A DNA stretch of 44,178 nt, from NCBI GenBank assembly GCA_014621425.1, contig JAANBB010000346.1:1-44178 (forward strand), written 5' to 3'. The DNA is from Cylindrodendrum hubeiense. Its lineage: Eukaryota; Ascomycota; Sordariomycetes; Hypocreales; Nectriaceae. The notes under the pieces were generated by a model, which did not search any database, was not told the origin of the DNA, and saw nothing but the letters and a program-made list of their open reading frames with translations. Of the stretch, positions 21,501 to 31,478 are shown in pieces (position 1 is the first letter of the stretch; each line of letters starts with the position of its first letter). Position numbers and translations under genes: made by a program.

Positions 21501-24151
21501 AAAATTGCCTCTGAGGCCCCGATACAAAAGCGACTTTGACCTGTCAGAACCAGATCTATTGCAATTGGACCAGTTCTTTCAGTCGATTCTGAAAGTCTCC
21601 GACGGTAGCTGGAGTGACTACTTAGAAGAAACAAGACAAATGAGTAAATCGAAATGCTGCGACGTTGACAGAATCAGTGGATACTACACTCTACTCGCAG
21701 TGGCTGCGCAGTCAAAAATTGGGTCGGCTCGAAAGACGCTTAAGTAATAACCCTCCTCCCTTTCTAGATTCAAGTCAAGTACTCATGATGTATCCAGGAA
21801 AGCGTTCAATGAAGAGCCATTGATTTATTCAGAGACAGATGGTGAACATGGCTGGCGCACTGTCTCTCAATGTCTTTGGTCGGCCGAGGTTCCGATCCGG
21901 GGCAAGGCAGCAATCAGCGGACTCTACCCTGACCTTCAACATTTCTTTGTAGACTTTTTAGGGGTCTCAAAGCTAACAGTGGAAATCCTGGTTAAGGCGT
22001 TGAAAACCCAGGGCAGCGAAGCCAGCTCTGTGACAAAGGTTAAAGCAACAATCTGGGCTCTCAACTCCCTTCTCAAAACCACCATCAAGCCGGAATGGAA
22101 AGAACTTGGCGATGCTAAAATATTTCCAGTCAGATATCCGAACCAGACCGATGAGGAAGTCCGACTTTGTTCCAAAGAAACATCCTTTATAATCATTGAT
22201 AGGAAGCCTCTAGCCGAGATATTCGAACATCGGGTGAAGGTCCTAGGTTTCACTCTTGATGAGGTCCGAAGGTTGAGAGATTTCATCAGTTGGTGTGAGC
22301 TCGACCCGAGGTACATCTCAGCGAACGTCGAAGAGATCACATCAGTAGATTCATCTGCAACAGCCAGGTTGAAACATCCCGATCGCCAGATTTGGCGAAA
22401 GGCCCGTTCTCTTTTCCGGTGAGTGCTTATTGCTGTGGTTTTGGGACGCGTACTGACAAACGTGACCGATAGCATTGCGGCTCATTTTGACAGCCCGCGT
22501 ACACAGAATGATGATCTCTCTCTCTATCATATGCTGTGGAATTCAGAAATCTACGAGACAAACAGTATCACTTCAATGTTTCGTCTCACACAAGACGACA
22601 ATGATTTCGACCATGAAATAGAACGCAGTCTGTTACATATCCGGGAGAGCAGCATTCTCGAGATTTATGTCCCTCAAAACAAAGAACGCCAGGACCTCTG
22701 CTTCTTCGACAATCTTCCGCGACAACTTTTGCAGATGATGATGAAAGAATCGGCTGCGAAACATACAACCCCCATCAGTGAGGCCAGCTCGCGGATTTTC
22801 AACAAAATCTTCAATGCGCCTGAGGTCATCGTTCCAAGCATTCTGGATTCTGAGGGAATCATCAATGTTGACTTGCCCGAGGAAGAGGCTCATGTTTATG
22901 CCGATGCTGTGGAAGAGTTGCCTGATCAACCTGCCTCCGACGAAGATACACCAAACCCAGAGGCTTCACATGCACACACCTCTCCGTTGACAGAAGACAA
23001 TGAATCTGAAGACGGCTCATCCACAAACTCATCCAAAGCTTCCCGGAGTTTGTCCCCGGAGCCGACTCTGGTTGCAGAGGTGGAATTTCAAGCTGCCGAG
23101 AGTGCATTTGCATCAAGCAGACCACCACAGGTGCCTACACATGTGTCCAACTCAAGACAGGTACAGAACGAGGGTGGGATAAACTTTTCAGCTCCTCCGA
23201 CAGCGAATACGGCATTTATCAACCCATTTTCGAACCTCCAGCACCGGTCTGGGCCAAATTCAGGGCATCATGAGAATCAATCAGGTATTACGAGAGCCCC
23301 AAATTCGGATCTGAATGCCCAGGATTTAAACACTTCGGCTGGATACCTTCAGATCTTAAACAATGTTATATCCGCGGCAGAGAGGATGTCCCTTCCTAGC
23401 TTCGGAGCCTACGATATGTCTGATCTCCTCAGCAACCTTCCAACCGAAGAGGAAAATGACCCAGAGGCGCCTATTATTCTCCACTCTCGGGTACCATTGG
23501 AAAGAGACATGAAGATTGGTGCGGCGGGAGAGCTTTTTGTACGTGGTTCAGAATACCCAGGGGAATTTATTGCTAACTTCCTCGTAGGTTTTTGAGATTC
23601 TCTCGCGGCTAGAACCCAGTCTGCCAGAATTCTCAGCCGAAAACTGGAGGAGCACCATTCGCAAGTATACTACTGTTCATCCTAAATACACATTTATGCC
23701 TCCATGGAAGGGAAAGGAAACAGCAGATATTGTGTATTTTGATCAAACGAGGACACTCACGGAAGCGCTTATAGACAAAGGATATCTAAAGAGGGAGTCC
23801 TGGGTTGAAAAAACGCCAGAGTATCTCATCGAGGTCAAGTCTACTACAGGCCCTCTTCACAGACCCTTCTACATGAGCAAACGACAATATCAAAGAGTAA
23901 AGTCGGTTGAACCCAACCCTAAGCGCCTATGCTAATATCACTTACAGATCCAAGAATGCTCGAATCCATCATCATCACCTCTGCAAGCTCCACAAATCTA
24001 CATGGTTGTTCGAGTATTCAATGTCAACCAGGCGGATGTTGACTTGAGGATTTATCTTGACCCTTACACATGGAGAAAAGACGATAAGGAGTTGGTTTTC
24101 ACAGCAGAAACATGGTCAGTTGTTCCTGGCAAGGCCAAAGACAGTAGCTAG
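18527..24151 (+). CDS. Large GHKL (sacsin/NO VEIN-type) ATPase with C-terminal DUF3883/NOV_C nuclease-like domain
   Basis: Seven exons: 18527-18711, 18770-19616, 19681-21743, 21798-22418, 22473-23538, 23588-23896 and 23948-24151. The six introns are 49-64 nt, GT-AG and phase-consistent, giving 1,764 aa. The N-terminus has the sacsin/NO VEIN ATPase signature: FIFELLQNADDN with Asn81 as likely Mg/ATP ligand, NEDGF with Asp115, and VGQSSKSGAYGYIGEKGIGF (128-147), the ATP-lid glycine motif. A long middle without known motifs follows. Residues about 1380-1540 are acidic, Ser/Pro-rich and probably disordered. The C-terminus (about 1585-1764) is a NOV_C/DUF3883 domain: GAAGELF, then ADIVYF (Asp1641) and LIEVKST (Glu1676, Lys1678), a D...ExK arrangement like PD-(D/E)XK nucleases. 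Likely cytosolic or nuclear. Role unknown; the domain pair and HET neighbour suggest stress or non-self response (inference). Confidence 0.88.
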
Positions 24152-24563
24152 AGAGGCGTGTTACATTGCAAATGTTGTTGTTTTCTCATGAGTAAACCAA
24201 CGGGGTTCCTTTGAGTTGCACATATAGGAAGTTTGCCCTTTGTTGTTAAGAGTCTCAGCTGTCCCAGTGCCAGCACACCACAAAGTCATACAAGTCACGG
24301 TTCTCATAGTATAATAGTGACGTGCAATCATGTTTATTATTGAAGGAGTAAAATAATCAATATGCTGGCCCGTAGCACGAGTCCTGGTGGTGCATTCTCT
24401 CCAACGTGCTTGCAACATCATTTTCTCAAGGTCACCTAACACGGTGGGGACTAAGCCCCCAATGAGTGTAAAAGAGACATCTTTCAAAAGAGTGACGTGG
24501 AATTTGCCCCTGAATTTCGTGTTTATCATCCAAAGTGACCGAATTGTCTCCTCTGCATTCAGA
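24152..24563. other. Convergent 3' region between ATPase gene and THI4
   Basis: 412 nt between two converging genes, so it should hold both 3' UTRs. No coding frame with recognisable features. Confidence 0.6.
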
Positions 24564-25788
<1,225 letters not shown>

Positions 25789-25885
25789 CTGAATGATTCA
25801 GATCATTTTTGGATAACAGGCCACCGAAAGGTTCCATGATTGCGACTCCTCGACGGGAAACCCGTACCGCTTGGGAATATTGGAT

Positions 25886-25939
25886 CTAGAGATGTTACAG
25901 GCGTCAGCGCTGGCCAGCGCCCAGCATGAAGGGACAAAC
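25886..25939 (-). other. Possible second 5' UTR intron of THI4
   Basis: Donor AAAG|GTTTGT at 25939, acceptor CTCTAG ending at 25886, 54 nt, with a GCTGAC branch candidate. It contains a perfect 14-bp palindrome GCGCTGGCCAGCGC (25907-25920). Removing it also removes the only ATG found upstream of the 25837 uORF in this leader. Predicted from sequence only. Confidence 0.4.
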
Positions 25940-26062
25940 CTTTGCTTGTTGAAGGGTTTTTGATGATTCTGAATCGAGTTTTCTTGCTTGTGGGAATGTT
26001 GTGTGTGATGAGAAAGGAGAAAGAACAAAAAAACGCGCAGTCCAAGAGATGTGGTAGAAAAG

Positions 26063-26068
26063 TATATA
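26063..26068 (-). promoter_or_regulatory. TATA-like element, candidate THI4 core promoter
   Basis: TATATA on the minus strand, about 480 nt upstream of the THI4 start codon and followed by a pyrimidine-rich stretch (TTTTTTTGTTCTTTCTCC) typical of fungal transcription start regions. This would give a leader long enough for both predicted 5' UTR introns. Confidence 0.4.
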
Positions 26069-26566
26069 GCGCAGATGAGGGGTAAGCGTTTGATCTCATC
26101 ATTGTGTCATGGCTATGATCGGCCCTCGGGTATAGTCCCGACTTCATTTATGTGGTTGAATAATTGTGGGGGTCGGAATTCAACGGTTTACAAACTCTGG
26201 ATTGAATGCATCCTGCGAGATCTATCCCCCTTGTGGTGAGTGCAGCCAGAGCCTCCTCCGGGGAAGACTCGTCGGTGGCCCGGTGGTGTGTCGTGATGTT
26301 CTGCATCTCTGAAGGATTCGGTCTAGCGAATTGAGTACTTGCAGAGTACTTCCACTTGGTTCATATGGCCGGAAAGGCATCTTGCAGAAGGACTTGTGAT
26401 GGCATGTGCAGGTGCTGCAGTTCATCTCACACTGCACAACGGGGTGGATGGCAAGGGTGGGCGCAAATGGACGGCACTGTCACGCTACGGATTCCCTGAA
26501 ATAGAAGCTACGGGCACTCAATAATTGGTAGGGAGGGGTGTGATTATCTTGTTTCATCGCTGTTGT

Positions 26567-26963
26567 TCAACCTTGGCCATCTAAGTCCGTTCTATGGACG
26601 AAAAACCACGAGTTGAAGAACCCTTGTGTCCTCTTCCATTCATGTAGCAGTTCAACATTACGAGCGGGGTTTAGCATCCTGGCCACCCATCCAGCAATCT
26701 CATTACTCTCCAAGTTCTTGGTGGTCAGATCAGCCCCCTTCTCGAGCTGTAACCACTGCCTTGCCCTTGGCCTGAGTAGCCACATTGCAAACTGGAGCGC
26801 TCTAATGTCATACATGGCCGGGAATTTCAGTATTTATGGCACTATTATCCAGCTTGAGCTCGTCGACCAGATGACGGAGCACAACATCTCTTTTTTTTGG
26901 ACTTTCGTCTAGCACACTTAACTGCTTCGGCGTCTTCGGCGTCATTGCAGTCGCGTCTGTCAT
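26567..26963 (-). pseudogene. Decayed ankyrin-repeat-like gene
   Basis: An ATG at 26963 opens a 51-codon frame containing SPKKRDVVLRHLVDELKLD and stopping at 26808. The next frame then runs from before 26815 to 26567 and contains ALQFAMW and, further on, LEKGADLTTKN, a typical ankyrin-repeat stretch. Between these, a third frame (about 26785-26750) reads VATQAKGKAVV, which is what an ankyrin helix would need just before LEKGADL. So an ankyrin-like sequence is spread over three frames, which suggests frameshifts in a dead gene rather than splicing. It could also be a live gene with introns I failed to resolve. Confidence 0.45.
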
Positions 26964-27247
26964 GGTCGCGTCCCCGGCTGCCGAAAGGTGGAGCGTTCGC
27001 CTGGCTAGTCTCGCACCCCTGCTTGGAAATACCTAGACGTGGGGGAAGCCGAGAGCTGTGCTTGTCTCTAGGAGTGAGGTCGATTGCGCAAATTTTTAAG
27101 TACTCATCCTTGCCAGCGTCGACTCGTACACCATGTTCAACCGGCCGACGACGGTCTTTTCCTTTTCACAGACACAGTCGGTTCCAAGAACTGGGTCCGC
27201 ACTCCTCTCTGACTGGTTAATGTTCCAGCCGTCGGCGATACCGACTT

Positions 27248-27472
27248 TCAGAAGAAGCATTGAGACGTTGGTGGAAACGGTATTTGGAGAGGGTTTATAG
27301 GTGCATGCTCCCACTGGGGAAGGTACCTAGCCACGTCGACACAACCACGGTGAACACATAATGATAGAGAAAAGAGGGATGAACTTGTCGACTGAGTAGT
27401 TCGTAAAGGACTTTGACTCGCAGAGGTCAAACACGACAGTAAATTGAGGAATGGACTTTTCGTGTACGGCAT
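27248..27472 (-). pseudogene. Possible second ankyrin-like fragment
   Basis: The minus-strand frame contains GCVDVARYLPQWEHAPIN, which resembles an ankyrin repeat (GHVDVARYLL..GA.IN pattern), and the neighbouring frame contains VSMLLLKVGI. The surrounding frames are broken. It may be another part of the same decayed gene as the fragment at 26567-26963, about 300 nt away on the same strand. The match is short. Confidence 0.25.
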
Positions 27473-27536
27473 CCCTTAACATGTGCAGCGAGTGTGGCCA
27501 ACGTGTCTGCCTCGATGAACTCTGGTCGGATGTCAT

Positions 27537-28858
27537 AGTGACTGGGGGTGACTAGTTAGCAAGCAAATACAATCCGAGCTTTTGAGATATTTCGGCGAGC
27601 CTTAGAGCACGATTGAGAGTCTAGAACGCGTTTGTTCGTCACCTATCGACAAGGATGAAGCCGGCGGTCTTCTATTGTCACTGGTACTGTCGGCTCATCT
27701 CCAGTATAAGGCCACTCAAAATATAGGACGCAATGATCACATATATAGTTACACCCAAGATGGAAACATTCGATCCTTGCCCAGGCACGGCCAAACTCGG
27801 ATACTACATAATGTGTGATATCGAGAGAAGCGTTCGTATTTGTAGAGGTTCAGAGGTCTGGAGTCTGACACAGGAACATGCAGGGGTTGTGCTTTGACAT
27901 GGACTATCCTAGTAGCGTCACATCAGAAATCGCTGTCTTGCATCCTATAATTATATAGTCGACACCCAGGTGTGCCATGAATTTTCTGTCAGCATGTGCA
28001 TTGTAGCATCGGAAACACCCCTTCTGCAAGAAGCATGGTTTTTCTTCAGAGCCAACTTATTAACCCTCTTCAATACGCCGTGTATCTAGTGTCTAGTGTG
28101 CCTGTAACCTTGTCTGCGACATGGTTCCGGCATGTCTCAACGAATAATCAGTGGGTGTTAGGTGGTCCGCGAAACTGAAAGTGCAACCGTCCAGGTGCAT
28201 CTATTTCGACAGATGTAACTGAATCAAATCTCCAGGTTAATGCCTGTTCCAAGTGAAAGGTTCACCAGGAGTACATATATAAAAAGGAAAATGAGCGACG
28301 ACACCCGAATGTCTGGCTTAGTCCCCGTAACAACTGATCCACGCAGTGAAACCCAACCCAAACTCAAAAGAAATACATACACCTCTCAACACACAAAGTT
28401 CCATACATAAGGCTGATTTACGTAACTTCCAAACCTCCATGAGCCATTTGCCATACTTACCCACCGTTGAAGTCTCGTTTGGCCCACTTTCTATTCCTTC
28501 ATACGTTGAAGTTGTTGATCCAAAGCAGTACAATCTTCCTTACTACCGCCGACGGCAAAGAACTCAGAAGTCCATCCACATATTAGGGTGCATGCCGGCT
28601 GTCAAGAGCATATCTTCAGGTGCAGCCTACTAAGTATATAATCTTGAGCCAGAGAGACTACCAAATCGTCCCCAAACGAGTCTACTGATTCATCTCCAAC
28701 TGTGTGTGCCAATAACTGGCATCTCTCTGCACTGGGATGCGTTGCTTTCCGCACAAGTCCACCAGCCGTCTTACCAATGTCGCTCTTTTCGCGTGTAACC
28801 TGTATCCCGGCTTGCCTACATATCCTGCACACGTTGTTCCATCCTCGCTCCCCTTCGT
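27537..28858. other. Gene-poor DNA, nothing firm
   Basis: Moderately AT-rich DNA with short open frames only. A minus-strand frame at 28832-28602 (contains LLAHTVGDESVDSFGDDLV) looks protein-like and has a strong GTAAGA donor inside it. I could not build a model from it or link it to the possible gene just upstream. Confidence 0.4.
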
Positions 28859-29588
28859 CTAACTTTCTCTAACATTTTTTCCCCAACAAAATGTTGATGC
28901 GGAGCACCATCCAATCCAACCTTTTCCATTTTGAAACACCCGTGTCAATTTCTCCGTAGTCCGATACGCAGCCAACGCGAATATGCAGATGACCAGGGTG
29001 AATAGGGAAACGAAAAGCGGCCATGAGTCATAGCAATCTTCAGCTGATGCAAAATTTGTAGCTAAAATCGATTGACGCCGCGCTGGCGCATCAGCTCGAA
29101 TAGAGTATAACATTAACTCGAATACAACGATGGAGGAATGCTATGGCCTTGCATGGAACTGTGCCCCAGAAGAGAGAGTACTAGATTGCATTTCGCCACG
29201 GCGAAGTTCACCTTGTTGATATCATTCACTTCGTCCCCAATGACTTGTTCGGAGATATTAGCTAGCTACGCCATGGATGCATGTAGGGGTATATTTCATC
29301 AGCCCCATTTTACCTAAAGCAGTGAAAAGACTGTGTTTAAATACAACCGCTTTACCGATGGATGGTTCAGAGACTACTTCCGCATGCCTCATATCTCGAG
29401 CCACCTGTCGCCTCACCTCTAGGCCATAGATGACTCTAATCGCTAAGCCGACATCCCAGGAACTTGGAACGGGGTGTTAGCTTCAGCCCAATCTGTGGAT
29501 GTTACCGGACCGTTCTCTCTCCTGACGACGAGAAGTGGCCAAGTCCTAGTATTATTTGTCGGATTGACACCACCTTCAACGAAATCAT
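28859..29588 (-). CDS. Possible four-exon small membrane protein gene
   Basis: Model: 29588-29506, 29462-29314, 29261-29118 and 29061-28859, giving 192 aa from ATG to TAG. All three introns (43, 52 and 56 nt) are GT-AG and phase-consistent. The first has a perfect GCTAAC branch site, but its acceptor is the less usual AAG. Reading frames switch at each junction while staying open, and the joined peptide looks protein-like: VGLAIRVIYGLEVRRQVA, then SEPSIGKAVVFKHSLFTALA, then VNDINKVNFAVAKCNLVLSL. A hydrophobic span (WPLFVSLFTLVICIFALAAY, about residues 139-158) is a likely membrane segment. I do not recognise a family. It could be chance or a decayed gene. Confidence 0.35.
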
Positions 29589-31220
29589 GGCAGTTGCTGA
29601 GTGAATCACGCTTATAGTCACTGCTCCTCTCCGATAATTCAGCTTGCGCCTGCTAAAATGCCTTCATATATAGGAGAAAATGCAGTGTACAATATGACCA
29701 CGAAGAAACCCTCGGGATACCAAGACTACCCTCCTGCCAGAGAACTTTGGAGCAGGTGATGCTTTCAAGAGGAGTCTACGAGGATGATTGCCCTTTTCGA
29801 CAAGCTAGCCATCCATGAATGCAGGCTAATGCCTAAGAGAAACCCCTCAAACGACAGGCACCTTGGCATACGTCCTATGGATGCAAGGGAGCTCATTTCT
29901 AAGGGGTGGGATAAATAGGAGAACCAGTTTGGATGAGTTCCATTTGTAAAATATAATTTACCCCTTGCCTATCCATGGTTTTATGCATCAGCTGCAGTAG
30001 CAGTGATGCAGAAAACGTATTCGGGCACCGTGAGATGCAACAAACAAAAGCTTAAAGATGTTCATGTTATACTCAGGGGACTCGGGGGCGCGGGGTGAGT
30101 AGCACTGGACAAGGCGAAGGCCCTCATAAAGCGACAATGCGTGACGCCGAGATGCATGTGTAGGGGAGCATAGCAACAGTGAGGGTGTGGCATAAGATTG
30201 TGTTGATTCTCTCATATTTGCCCTTTTGTGCGATGCTCGGGCATTCCACTATACACGGGCTTCATCGTTTAACACGAGAAAATGAGAAAGGGTTTTAAAA
30301 CTAACATCTCAGCATAGATTCGTCGCAAATATGAGTGTATAGATGTTCTGATAAATGTCGTGTTGCAAATGAATTCTCGCAAGGTAATTTACTGGAGCCA
30401 GGACCAAGTGACGACAAACGTGAGAAGCCAGTCGAGCCAGTGTGGTGAGAACAGGTCTCTCAAGGCAGATCCGAGCATCTTATAATAATAAATGAAAGTT
30501 TTTGACTTCTAACTAAGGAATATTACAATTTGGGAGTAAATTATTCCTAACAACTTGTTTAGAACGACCAAAATTGACCCCTGTGAGCACAACATCATCC
30601 CGATTTCATCCCCATTTTCAAGCCACAACTTACCTGTACGTTATTTCAGCTTCTCAGTCCCGTTGATGCCACGGTTGTTATTCTTGCGGCTTTATTTACA
30701 GGCGCCTATATACGAATCGCGTATTTCCATGTGAAAGGGGCGTAAGAATCCAAGACGTGATAACTTCGACGCTGCTTGAGTAGGATAGGAGTAAGGAAGA
30801 ATCGGCATACAGTCTGGCCCTCGCATATCCTGAACGCTTCAATTACATACGTATGGTAGCATACGATCACGAAACCCCTTCGATTGATACCACAATTCCC
30901 TTTATTGGATGTACTGGTTGTTGACAGTGTGCTCTGAGCATTTACAAACGCCCGGACATTGGGCCCATTCCTTCTCCATAAGCCAAAGATTCTCGGTCAT
31001 CGTATCTTACTCTACTACACTTATTCGCACTTTGTACTCCTAAGTATTCAAGATTCACTACAGATATCAAAGTAATGCTGCATCTGAATTAAGGTCAAGC
31101 AGCTCATCTACACGAAACTAATCGAATACACTAAGATCAGACGCTTCAATCAATCAACCAAAGGAAAGCTTCTCGTCAGGTCTCCACCGCCAGATTTCAC
31201 TTAACACATCATTGCTACTT
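29589..31220. other. Gene-free AT-rich DNA
   Basis: About 1.6 kb of AT-rich sequence. A further minus-strand open stretch at 29804-29691 could be an additional 5' exon of the gene suggested at 28859-29588, but its phase does not fit that model. The rest shows no coding signal or repeat that I can recognise. Confidence 0.5.
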
Positions 31221-31478
31221 TTAACATGAGTATTTCAACTTAATCCCACGCTGATGGCTGTACTTCTGAGTAGATCTCTTCAAGCCTCTGGGCCTCATAC
31301 GCCCTATGGCAGCATGCCAAATATTCCACAGCAGACTTACAAGGACCAATCCTACGAGAATGATTACTCTGGATGGAGTAGGAGAGATTCCTCCCATTTG
31401 CGGAATATTTACCAACGGGAGCAGCCGTCTGAATGGCGTCAACGGCAAACAGACCTGGCATCCGTCATATTCCTCCAT
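31221..31478 (-). CDS. Weak candidate: small single-span membrane protein
   Basis: An 85-codon frame from an ATG at 31478. It has a CxxC near the start (CQVC) and a hydrophobic run (VIILVGLVLVSLLWNIWHAA) followed by a basic tail (RMRPRGLKRSTQK). This is the usual order for a membrane anchor. Other frames over the same DNA are also open, no family is recognised and no promoter is evident, so this may well be chance. Confidence 0.18.
   Translation of the reverse strand: MEEYDGCQVCLPLTPFRRLLPLVNIPQMGGISPTPSRVIILVGLVLVSLLWNIWHAAIGRMRPRGLKRSTQKYSHQRGIKLKYSC

Noticed and set aside
21720..21747. In-frame stop (TAA at 21745) as a possible end of the ATPase gene
   Set aside because: It lies inside a 54-nt GT-AG intron (21744-21797). 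Splicing keeps the frame open into the next exon.
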